Notes under the pieces: model-generated
Told to the model about the DNA's origin: nothing
Seen by the model: the letters and a program-made list of their open reading frames with translations, nothing else
Database searches by the model: none
Shown here: positions 35,223-42,666 of the stretch, one piece after another
Layout: each line of letters starts with the position of its first letter
Position numbering within the stretch: position 1 is the stretch's first letter
Assembly (NCBI GenBank): GCA_902497095.1
Contig: CABVDD010000002.1
Coordinates: 1 to 64,000, forward strand
DNA: 64,000 bases
Direction of reading: 5' to 3'
From: an uncultured Faecalicoccus sp.
GTDB lineage: Bacteria; Bacillota_I; Bacilli_A; Erysipelotrichales; Erysipelotrichaceae
Program-made: the position numbers and the translations under genes

Positions 35223-36233
35223 ATGATCAACCAAAATACGATACAGGAACATAATCAAATTCTTTTAGAGTCTGTGAAAGGTCAAGAAAAACTTTATCAC
35301 ATTGAATTAGAAGCTATTGATATATTTGAACGCCATATAACGCAACAAATGGATGTTCTTATAGATGATAAAACACCAATCTTAACTTTATATCATGGTA
35401 GTCAGCTTTTGTTAGAAGATCATGTGTATATGATTGAAGATAAAAAAGATTTTACTTTCTTTTGGAACGAAGAGGTTCAACAACAAGTACAAGTTTTTGT
35501 CAATGATCAGGAAATAAAGGATCCCAGACTTAATGAGATATGGCATGCTTTAAAACGTTTTGATCGTTTGAAACTGATTTGCCAAGGCAAAGATAATCAG
35601 GGAAATGTATCAATATATACTTATATATTTCAATACCAACCAAAAATAGAGAATACGCTTTTACAAGTTCTGACTGTACGCCAAGAACCTGAAAAAGTGG
35701 TTCATGTACAAACCAAAGATCCTTATTTTGGATCGTATTTGGATTCTCGTAGCATTTGGCGAACATGGAAAAAGAATTCAGATCAAAAGATAGTTTTAGA
35801 TAAAAAGGAAATTCATTTTCAAGATAAGACAAAGCCATCTATGCGATTTGTTTTAGAAAAAGGAACATCTCTTTTACACCTGAAAAAAGGGGACTCTATA
35901 CGTTTAACTTTATTGAATACAGAGGACTATTCAAAAGATCATTTCATCCAAATAAAAGTTAACGGTAAAGAAATCTCACGTGACAAGATTCAAAAAGATG
36001 TTTTAAACAATGAATACATAACGATCGTTTTAGACAAGAAAGAGACAACGATCTGGGCTAAAGCAAAAGATGTGAATGGAAATACATCTCAGATCAAACA
36101 AACATTTTCAATTACCGATTCAAATTTTGATAGGTATGAAATACCAGTAATTCTGATCGTGTTATTGGTGATAGGGATGATATGGAAATTGCAAAATGGA
36201 AAAGTTAAAAATTCTCAAAGCAAACCAACTTAA
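35223..36233 (+). CDS. Surface protein, C-terminal part after the amber codon
   Basis: Continuation in the same frame as the upstream piece; the first ATG after the TAG is at 35223, without a Shine-Dalgarno. The 336 residues look like two or three Ig-like beta domains (LTLYHGSQLLLEDHVYMIED, IWAKAKDVNGNTSQIKQTF) followed by one membrane helix (YEIPVILIVLLVIGMIW, about 309-325) and a short basic tail. Together both parts would make a protein of about 569 residues with signal peptide and anchor. Located between the kinase-like and EssC-like genes, it may be a structural part of the secretion apparatus. Confidence 0.65.
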   Translation: MINQNTIQEHNQILLESVKGQEKLYHIELEAIDIFERHITQQMDVLIDDKTPILTLYHGSQLLLEDHVYMIEDKKDFTFFWNEEVQQQVQVFVNDQEIKDPRLNEIWHALKRFDRLKLICQGKDNQGNVSIYTYIFQYQPKIENTLLQVLTVRQEPEKVVHVQTKDPYFGSYLDSRSIWRTWKKNSDQKIVLDKKEIHFQDKTKPSMRFVLEKGTSLLHLKKGDSIRLTLLNTEDYSKDHFIQIKVNGKEISRDKIQKDVLNNEYITIVLDKKETTIWAKAKDVNGNTSQIKQTFSITDSNFDRYEIPVILIVLLVIGMIWKLQNGKVKNSQSKPT

Positions 36234-37017
36234 GATATATTCTCTTCAAGAGGGTATGAAAATTGAAGGTGTCTGTTTTCAAAAAAAGAAAGATCAGTGG
36301 TTTCTTGTGGCTGATCAAAAAAAGTATGTGTTAAAGAAGAAAGGCATTTTATATAATCAGATTACTTTTGCCTTATATCAAGAGCCTTTATATTGGTCAT
36401 TAAAAAAATTAAAAGCACAGGAAATCGTAGGACGAGATCCATCTTGTTCGATTGTTATAGAAGATGATACAATTTCAACTTTTCATTTTCAATTAAATGA
36501 TAATCAACTACAAGATTTAAACAGCACGAATGGACTGTATTGTAATGGAACAAGAATTCAAAGTCAAAGTTTAAAACCTTTAGATCATTTGTTCTTTGGA
36601 CAAAAAGAGGCCTATTATTTGCCAGGTTATTTAATTCTTTCAAGTTTTATAAAAGATGCACAAGAAGAAATTGTATTTGATGAAATACCGCAGTTTACCA
36701 AATTACATAGAGTACATCAAAGTATTCCATCAATACAAAAAGCTTCTTTTTCCTTACAAGCTCCACAACCCCTTGCTGTTATAAAAAAAGGACGATGGTT
36801 TCAAGCTGTTGGTTCTTCTTTATTGATAGTTCTTTCTGGAATGATCAGTGCCTGTGTGGTATGGATCAGTTCGCCTGAGCAAATTATCACTTGTGATCAA
36901 CTCCATATCTATGGGCATCGCATTTGGTGCTTTTGGCTTATGGAATCGAAAATGGATGGTACAGGAAAAGAAAAAAGAAAATCAAGATTTGATCCAAAAA
37001 TATTCTTCGTATTGTAA
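36196..37017 (+). CDS. essC: EssC-like protein, N-terminal FHA/membrane part (frameshifted)
   Basis: First part of the type VII motor ATPase. It contains an FHA domain (VGRDPSCSIVIEDD with Gly-Arg at 79-80, Ser94, His97, LNSTNGLYCNGT at 108-119) and the first membrane helix (about 203-224, SSLLIVLSGMISACVVW). After SSPEQI (residue 230) this frame becomes nonsense and stops at 37017. The natural continuation, SLVINSISMGIAFG, is in the next frame, so one extra base lies near 36880-36890. It overlaps the preceding gene by 38 bases. Confidence 0.75.
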   Translation: MEKLKILKANQLKIYSLQEGMKIEGVCFQKKKDQWFLVADQKKYVLKKKGILYNQITFALYQEPLYWSLKKLKAQEIVGRDPSCSIVIEDDTISTFHFQLNDNQLQDLNSTNGLYCNGTRIQSQSLKPLDHLFFGQKEAYYLPGYLILSSFIKDAQEEIVFDEIPQFTKLHRVHQSIPSIQKASFSLQAPQPLAVIKKGRWFQAVGSSLLIVLSGMISACVVWISSPEQIITCDQLHIYGHRIWCFWLMESKMDGTGKEKRKSRFDPKIFFVL

Positions 37018-39625
37018 AAGAGCACAATGCGAAATTGATACGATGCAACAGGAATATCGAGATACAGTTAAAAAGATCGTTTCACAATATCAATTGAAAC
37101 TTTCTAACTTTCAAAGAGAAATCAACCAAAACTATCGTTTATGGATCGGATATCAGAAACAAGAATGGATCCAGCTTCAATATCGAAAACCAAATTACTT
37201 GCAGGAGCAAGATCCTTTGTTTCAAAGGCAGGATTCATTGATACAATCACTACAGCTTTTTGAAGAATCTCCTGTATTTTTAAAACAGGGAGAAAGTATT
37301 CATCTTGATAAAGTATCTTTTTCCTGGATCCAGAACTTATTTTTAGAATGGTTATTAGTTGCGTATCAGGCGAATCGAAAATGGGTATGGGTCGATGCAT
37401 CCATGCCAATCGATCATCCTTATTTACATCATGAGGCTTGTATGAAAGATAAACAAAAACTATTGATTCGTACCAAACAAGAATGGATGGATTTTCTGCA
37501 AGATCTAGATGAAAGCTATGAATATATTTTTTTGATCAATGAAGCATTTGCCATAGAGCCAATTACGATAAAGGCCACATGCATTTATTTGAAAAGTAAC
37601 TGCAGTATTGATATACGATGGGCTGATTTTTGTAAAGATGATGCTCTGTTTAGAAATTTGATGCTTGGTCATCAGGAAAGCGTATGGAATCAAAAACAAG
37701 AATGTAATATCTTGTTTCATCAAGACCTTTGGCATTTTTCCAAAGACACATTACGACAAAAGACAGTAAATCTAAAAGTATGTCTTGGCATAGAGAATAC
37801 AGGAAATTTACTGTATTTGGATTTTCAAGAATCGAAGCAGGGGCCTCATGGTTTTCTGGCTGGAAAGACAGGCTGTGGAAAAAGTGAGATGTTAAGAAAT
37901 ATACTTTTACAACTTGTTCTACAAAATTCACCACAACTATTTCAATATATTCTCATTGATTTTAAAGGTGGAGCTTTTGGACAATACTTTATGCAGTTTG
38001 CACATTGCCAGGGAATGTTGACAAACTTAAAAAAAGATCAAATGGAACGTTTTGAACAAAGTTTACAAGCTTTTTTAGAAAAAAGACAAAAAACACTTAA
38101 AAGATTTAGTCAAAAACATCCGGATCAAACATCTCATATTGATGCGTATAATTCATTTTATCCGCAAGATCCTATGGCTCATGTTTTTTTAATTGTGGAT
38201 GAACTGGCGCAGTTAAAACAAAACTTTCCGGATTTCCTAACTAAAATCAAAGAAATTGCCCGTATCGGAAGGTCTTTAGGTGTCCATTGTATTTTATCCA
38301 CACAAAAACCACTAGGTGTTATGGATGATCAGATTTGGGCCAATATGAATTTTAAGATTTGTATGCGTGTGGCAACTCGTGCTGATTCTTATGAAGTTTT
38401 ACATTCCGATCATGCTTATGCACTACAACGATCTGGAGACTTTATTTTACATGATCAAAAATCAAATCAGGAACATGTAGGCAAGGCGTGGTATTTTCAA
38501 AAGGAAGTATATTTACATCCTGTCGGGTACAGTGAAATCGACAGTATGGGAAATATCCTGCAAAATTATCATCAAGAAAAAGTGATACTCTCTCATTTTT
38601 TATCACAACAAGTAGAAAGAGATACAAAAACGAAAGAGTGGATCATACATCCTTTTGATCAAAGCGTATTTACATCTAATCAATTGGCTTTGATCGACAA
38701 GCCTTCCACCCAAAGTATTCAAGAATGGTCTATCAAGCCAGGACAATGTGCTTTGTTGTTTTGTACCTCTATCGAAAAGCAACAAGAATTGATACAAAGT
38801 ATTGCAGGCTGGGCTACATTGCCTGTCTATGGATTGGAACTAGAAGATGCATACTTAGATGATTCATTCACAGAAAAAGAGTTTGGGGAAATACAGTCCA
38901 TCGATTTACCTTGTATCTGGTTAGTTAACTATACAAGATTAAAACAAAAAGATGTAAGTTTACTGAAAAATAAGAATGTTATTTTATTTCTTTTTGTCGA
39001 AGTATGGGATTCTCGTTTAAAAGAATGGTTTTCTTTATCTTCAGCACGTATTTGTTATGACTTTAGTGATATAGAAGACATCAGAGATTTTTTTGGTTTC
39101 TTTGTCAGGCAAGATCTAAAACAAAGTTCCTATAAAGGATACATACTTTTACAACAATCTCTTCATTCTGTATTGTTTCGAAAAAGAGAGAACATTTCAA
39201 AAAAGAAAACAAAGAAAAAAGCATATACGTTATGCAATCTGCATACATTCTTTTGCATAGGATGGGATCTAAAGAAAAATAAGGAAGTATTTTGGCAAAG
39301 AAAACATCCTTTATTGATTTGTTATGTGCAACAATCTATGGCCAACAAGATCAGTGCGTTATTAGAACAATGGCAAAAACAAAGACCGTTGCATATTCGC
39401 GAAGATTTTTTGGAAGAAGCAGATATATATGTCTTACATTCTATTTATGATGCGGCACAATTTCAATCTCCACAATATTTGTCCAAGATCTATGATCTGG
39501 ATGTCTGCTGGTTTGGTCAGGGGATACAAGACTATGTTTATACTATCAAGCGTTCTTTACCGCAAGATCATAAAGGGGATGGCATATATTGGACAGAACA
39601 GGAGGTTTATAGTTTCCGTTGTTAG
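36848..39625 (+). CDS. essC: EssC-like protein, FtsK/SpoIIIE ATPase part (frameshifted)
   Basis: Second part of the motor. The second helix (LVINSISMGIAFGAFGLW) is followed by the basic linker NRKWMVQEKKKEN that marks EssC/YukB proteins. ATPase 1 is intact: Walker A LAGKTGCGKSEML (about 337-349), Walker B VFLIVDE (446-452), and RIGRSLGVHCILSTQKP. The next two ATPase-like regions are degenerate; PGQCALLFCTSIEKQQELIQ stands where Walker A of the second domain would be. The joined protein would be about 1,140 residues, clearly shorter than the roughly 1,480 of S. aureus EssC. The start given is the first codon of the open frame, not a proven start. Confidence 0.78.
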   Translation: MPVWYGSVRLSKLSLVINSISMGIAFGAFGLWNRKWMVQEKKKENQDLIQKYSSYCKRAQCEIDTMQQEYRDTVKKIVSQYQLKLSNFQREINQNYRLWIGYQKQEWIQLQYRKPNYLQEQDPLFQRQDSLIQSLQLFEESPVFLKQGESIHLDKVSFSWIQNLFLEWLLVAYQANRKWVWVDASMPIDHPYLHHEACMKDKQKLLIRTKQEWMDFLQDLDESYEYIFLINEAFAIEPITIKATCIYLKSNCSIDIRWADFCKDDALFRNLMLGHQESVWNQKQECNILFHQDLWHFSKDTLRQKTVNLKVCLGIENTGNLLYLDFQESKQGPHGFLAGKTGCGKSEMLRNILLQLVLQNSPQLFQYILIDFKGGAFGQYFMQFAHCQGMLTNLKKDQMERFEQSLQAFLEKRQKTLKRFSQKHPDQTSHIDAYNSFYPQDPMAHVFLIVDELAQLKQNFPDFLTKIKEIARIGRSLGVHCILSTQKPLGVMDDQIWANMNFKICMRVATRADSYEVLHSDHAYALQRSGDFILHDQKSNQEHVGKAWYFQKEVYLHPVGYSEIDSMGNILQNYHQEKVILSHFLSQQVERDTKTKEWIIHPFDQSVFTSNQLALIDKPSTQSIQEWSIKPGQCALLFCTSIEKQQELIQSIAGWATLPVYGLELEDAYLDDSFTEKEFGEIQSIDLPCIWLVNYTRLKQKDVSLLKNKNVILFLFVEVWDSRLKEWFSLSSARICYDFSDIEDIRDFFGFFVRQDLKQSSYKGYILLQQSLHSVLFRKRENISKKKTKKKAYTLCNLHTFFCIGWDLKKNKEVFWQRKHPLLICYVQQSMANKISALLEQWQKQRPLHIREDFLEEADIYVLHSIYDAAQFQSPQYLSKIYDLDVCWFGQGIQDYVYTIKRSLPQDHKGDGIYWTEQEVYSFRC

Positions 39626-39629
39626 TTTT

Positions 39630-39866
39630 ATGCAAGATATATTGATTCATATTAAAGTCTTTACGCAAGAAAAATTTCACCATGTCTGGATTCGCAACAC
39701 ATATACGATACAAGATTTTATTAGTGATATAGAAACGTCATGGACCTTAGAACAAACAACATTTTCGCATTTTTTCTATCATATTGAGTCTGGTCGTATT
39801 TTGAATTCAAAACAAACATTTAAAGAAAATGCGGTTATTTCCGGAGATCATTTTATCATCTTTTAA
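39630..39866 (+). CDS. YukD/EsaB-like ubiquitin-fold protein
   Basis: Small cytoplasmic protein of 78 residues. The beta-hairpin start (DILIHIKVFTQ), a helix (TIQDFISDIE) and the C-terminal ENAVISGDHFIIF fit the ubiquitin-like fold of YukD/EsaB, a standard part of Bacillota type VII systems. The true start is ATG 39630, five bases after the ATPase stop; the longer frame to 39429 overlaps the ATPase gene and is not used. It has no strong Shine-Dalgarno, so coupling to the ATPase gene is likely. Confidence 0.68.
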   Translation: MQDILIHIKVFTQEKFHHVWIRNTYTIQDFISDIETSWTLEQTTFSHFFYHIESGRILNSKQTFKENAVISGDHFIIF

Positions 39867-39879
39867 AAAGGAGGACTAT

Positions 39880-40173
39880 ATGCAAATAAGTGTAAATTAC
39901 CAGGAACTGGCACAAAGTGCCAACTATCTACATCAAAAATCTAATGATTATCAACAACTGTTAAATCAAATTTATGCTCGTATGCAACAGATGCAAAGCG
40001 TATGGCAAGGAGGGGATCATCAAGCATTTGTTAATCAGTTGGAACAATTTAGACCACAGTTACAGAAAATGGTACCGATCATTGAAGAATATGCACGATT
40101 TTTACTTTATTGTGCCAATGAATACCAAAGGCTTCAACAAGATCGTATCGCAAGAGCTAGAAACCTAGTATAA
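39880..40173 (+). CDS. WXG100-family protein (EsxA-like)
   Basis: Predicted secreted substrate and component of the type VII system, 97 residues. Helix-turn-helix pattern with the WxG motif VWQGG at residues 42-44 and a C-terminal YCANE (YxxxE) that fits the export signal. The ATG follows AAGGAGG; the longer frame from 39829 would overlap the YukD-like gene. It is encoded directly downstream of the motor genes. Confidence 0.9.
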   Translation: MQISVNYQELAQSANYLHQKSNDYQQLLNQIYARMQQMQSVWQGGDHQAFVNQLEQFRPQLQKMVPIIEEYARFLLYCANEYQRLQQDRIARARNLV

Positions 40174-40187
40174 AGGAGAGTGTAAAC

Positions 40188-40478
40188 ATGGCAAATATTC
40201 AAATATCATCACAGGAAGTTTTTCAATATTCCGGGCAGTTAAAAGGATTAAATTCACAAATACAAGGAGTATTTGATGAAATCAAGACAAAAGTACACCA
40301 ACTTGAATCGATATGGCAATCACCTACTTCCAATAGGTTGATGGAACAATTTCAATCCTTGGATCCCGTATTTCACTCTTATGTGCAGTCGTTGGATCAA
40401 TATGCACACTTTTTACAACAGACAGCACAAGCTTATCAAGAAAACGAACAGATGTTGTCACAAGGCGTACAAGTATGA
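40188..40478 (+). CDS. WXG100-like protein, variant WxS motif
   Basis: Helical hairpin protein of 96 residues. IWQSPTS at 42-48 has Ser where WXG100 proteins have Gly, and the C-terminus has YQENE (YxxxE export signal). AAAGGAGAG precedes the ATG, and the stop overlaps the start of a 56-residue gene (ATGA). It may pair with the EsxA-like protein, or serve as a helical partner of the larger protein encoded two genes downstream. Confidence 0.82.
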   Translation: MANIQISSQEVFQYSGQLKGLNSQIQGVFDEIKTKVHQLESIWQSPTSNRLMEQFQSLDPVFHSYVQSLDQYAHFLQQTAQAYQENEQMLSQGVQV

Positions 40479-40648
40479 TGGAGATGATGTTGTATTATCA
40501 AGAATTATCATCATATATAACACAGATTTGTAGTGAAGTTTTAAGTTGTTGTCAAAGACAAGAAGCACTTTATATTCAAAAAGGATTACAGGATCTGCAG
40601 GCACAGATTCAAAAACAAATCATGGAAATGAGGATGCATGGCAGTTGA
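40478..40648 (+). CDS. Small helical protein of the type VII locus
   Basis: A 56-residue frame (MEMMLYYQELSSYITQICSE as first 20) linked by ATGA to the WXG100-like gene upstream and overlapping the next gene by eleven bases. It is predicted helical throughout, with a Cys18/Cys24/Cys25 group and Gln-rich helices. No family is recognised. Its position resembles the small alpha-helical partner proteins encoded just upstream of larger type VII effectors; this is inference. Confidence 0.6.
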   Translation: MEMMLYYQELSSYITQICSEVLSCCQRQEALYIQKGLQDLQAQIQKQIMEMRMHGS

Positions 40649-41456
40649 TACGGCTGTTTATAGAAAAATTGCCAATGGTTTAGCTTCTCGAAGAAAATAT
40701 GCTTCTTTTCCAGGTAATCTATCTTTAAAAAAAGAACATGAGCGTATTCAAAATAGTTTGAATGCTTTTATTGATTATTTTCAAAAAAGTGCAGATGCCT
40801 ATGAAAGCACAGAAAATAACTTGATGTATAGGAATGCGCATAGTTTTTCATATTTAAAAGATGGAAGTTTGCGCTTTTATCATCATGAAGATTGGAACGC
40901 TTTGGCACAATTGACAAAACAAGAAAAAGAGACACGTTTATCCATTGGTGCACAATACAGCTTTAAAGAAGCCGGGGCCGCATATCGTGATTCTCTTGTC
41001 GATGCCAGTATTGAAGCACATCTTGGCAATATTCAGGCAAAAGGATCGGCTGATTTAGGGTTATGGAAAGACAAAGAGTTTGATCCCAGATTAGAATTAA
41101 GCCTGCAGGCACAAGCCTCTTTGTTGTCTTTACAGGCACAGACCAAAATAGGTACAAAGAATGTGTATTTGCAGGCTAGAGGTGATGTGAATGTTGGCAG
41201 TGTATATGCACAGGCTACCTGCGTTCTCAATAAAGAAGAACAAAATTTAGAAGCATCTATTGGTGCAGCTGCCGTACAAGGCGAGGGAAGTATTGCCTTC
41301 AACTTATTTGGCGCTAAGATCACTTTAACTGCAGAAGGTTCTATTGGCAGTGCGCAAGCTAGTTTGTCATATAGACATGTGAATAAACAGTGGGAGTTTG
41401 GCAGCAAATTAGGCTTTATTGCAGGGCTCGGTTTTAAAATCAAAGTGAGTTATTAG
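40638..41456 (+). CDS. Candidate type VII substrate with beta-repeat region
   Basis: I cannot name the family of this 272-residue protein. Residues 1-85 are helical and charged (KKEHERIQNSLNAFIDYFQK). From about residue 120 to the end, short amphipathic strands rich in Ala/Gly/Ser/Gln repeat with a period of about 20 residues (SIEAHLGNIQAKGSADLGL, LSLQAQASLLSLQAQTKIG, VYLQARGDVNVGSVYAQA, SIGAAAVQGEGSIAFNLFG). Such regions occur in the middle of some polymorphic toxins. No known toxin tip follows. It has no signal peptide, fitting type VII export. Confidence 0.7.
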   Translation: MAVDTAVYRKIANGLASRRKYASFPGNLSLKKEHERIQNSLNAFIDYFQKSADAYESTENNLMYRNAHSFSYLKDGSLRFYHHEDWNALAQLTKQEKETRLSIGAQYSFKEAGAAYRDSLVDASIEAHLGNIQAKGSADLGLWKDKEFDPRLELSLQAQASLLSLQAQTKIGTKNVYLQARGDVNVGSVYAQATCVLNKEEQNLEASIGAAAVQGEGSIAFNLFGAKITLTAEGSIGSAQASLSYRHVNKQWEFGSKLGFIAGLGFKIKVSY

Positions 41457-41470
41457 AAAGGAGATGCAAA

Positions 41471-41749
41471 TTGAAAGAATTATTACCGCTGGGAACAGTT
41501 GTAACGTTACATAACGGAACCAAAAAGCTTATGATCATTGGTCGAATCCAACGTGAAAAATCAACTGGCAAAATTTATGATTATTCAGCCTGTCTTTGGC
41601 CAGAAGGAAGTCTTGATACAACACATTTTTATTTATTTAATACAGAGGATGTGCATATTCTGTATCACATTGGCTTACAAAGTGTAGAAGAGTTTCGCTT
41701 TCGAAGCATATTGGATGAGCAAATAAAAAAATTAGAGGAAGATCATTGA
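41471..41749 (+). CDS. DUF4176-like protein of the type VII locus
   Basis: Small protein of 92 residues. LLPLGTVVTLHNGTKKLMII and IYDYSACLWPEGSLDTTHFY match the DUF4176 type, which is found beside type VII secretion and LXG-toxin genes. The molecular role is not known to me; a chaperone or accessory role is inferred from position. AAAGGAG precedes the start, which is read as TTG at 41471. The last codons overlap the opposite-strand foldase gene and form part of a perfect hairpin. Confidence 0.75.
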   Translation: MKELLPLGTVVTLHNGTKKLMIIGRIQREKSTGKIYDYSACLWPEGSLDTTHFYLFNTEDVHILYHIGLQSVEEFRFRSILDEQIKKLEEDH

Positions 41750-41758
41750 TCTTCCTCT
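41721..41758. terminator. Hairpin shared by convergent stop codons
   Basis: AGAGGAAGATC (41734-41744) and GATCTTCCTCT (41748-41758) form a perfect 11-base stem with a 3-base loop. On the minus strand it is followed by AATTTTTTTATTT, a good terminator for the foldase operon. The stem encodes the last residues of both convergent genes (EEDH and EEEDQ). Confidence 0.8.
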
Positions 41759-42666
41759 TCTGCAAGTTCAGGATGATTGATCAGATATTCAGGATTAGTA
41801 CTGCGCAAGGCATCAAAAATATCTTGATCATGAATCTCTAAATTATGTTTTTTCATATAGTAGACATTACATTCATCAGAAATATCACTGCTGGCTTGTG
41901 ATACAAGTTCTTCTTGAATCTTATCTCTATTTTCATCATAGTCATTGCTTGTAAGAATTGCGACATAATACATACCGCTTGAATCATTATCATCCGTCAT
42001 CACTTCATCGATCACACCATTTTCTTTAGCCGAATATAAAGTTTTGATGACATAAGTTGGAATAGAATCTTCTAAAAGCGTAGAGACGACAATATCTTCG
42101 TTTCCATAAGTTGCGTTTTCACTGGCATATTGATCAAACACTGTTTGTGGATCGGTTCCATCTTTTAAGGCTTGTAATGCATTTTCGGCATCTTCCTTAT
42201 TGTCGCACATTAAGATCTTGGCAATGCTTGGTTTATATTCTTTTTTAATAGCTTTGGTATTGTCTTTGAAGTATTGGTCTAACAGTTTTTCTTGTTGAAC
42301 CGTTGGGATGATGACTTTTTCAATATAATCATCTTTATCTTCGTATCCGGCATCTTTTAAACTGTCTTCAAATTCTTCATTGCCAGATGCGCTGGATTCA
42401 TACTTTTCTTCAGCTTCTTTTTTAATCTCGTCACCACGTCCGATTTCTTCATCCATAATGGCTTGTTCAATCAAAGTAACAGCCATAGTAGAACCATTTG
42501 ACTTTTTAATCAGTTCATATTCAGTACCACGGGTAACAGCTACATCCCCAACTTGAAATAATACATCATCGGCATTACTGATTTGGGCAGTGGCTCCAGA
42601 ACAAGCTGACAACATCAATAAGGAGCTACCGGCAAATAAAACGACTTTTTTAAAACTATTCTTCAT
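41743..42666 (-). CDS. prsA: Foldase lipoprotein, PrsA/parvulin-type
   Basis: Extracytoplasmic chaperone of 307 residues. The signal peptide ends in a lipobox (LLMLSACSG), so the mature protein is attached by Cys to the membrane. The N-terminal SurA-like helices and a C-terminal parvulin-like region (YKPSIAKILMCDNKEDAENA then YASENATYGNEDI) follow the PrsA layout. Some catalytic parvulin residues are not obvious, so isomerase activity is uncertain. It overlaps the end of the upstream foldase gene by eleven bases. Confidence 0.82.
   Translation of the reverse strand: MKNSFKKVVLFAGSSLLMLSACSGATAQISNADDVLFQVGDVAVTRGTEYELIKKSNGSTMAVTLIEQAIMDEEIGRGDEIKKEAEEKYESSASGNEEFEDSLKDAGYEDKDDYIEKVIIPTVQQEKLLDQYFKDNTKAIKKEYKPSIAKILMCDNKEDAENALQALKDGTDPQTVFDQYASENATYGNEDIVVSTLLEDSIPTYVIKTLYSAKENGVIDEVMTDDNDSSGMYYVAILTSNDYDENRDKIQEELVSQASSDISDECNVYYMKKHNLEIHDQDIFDALRSTNPEYLINHPELAEEEDQ

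Noticed and set aside
36840..36900. Programmed ribosomal frameshift in the EssC-like gene
   Set aside because: A +1 shift would be needed; no slippery codon followed by a slow codon or stop, no Shine-Dalgarno-like stimulator and no stable hairpin is evident. Decay or a sequence error is more likely.
39429..39629. N-terminal extension of the YukD-like frame
   Set aside because: It overlaps the ATPase gene in another frame and is not protein-like; the product starting at 39630 has the expected length for the family.
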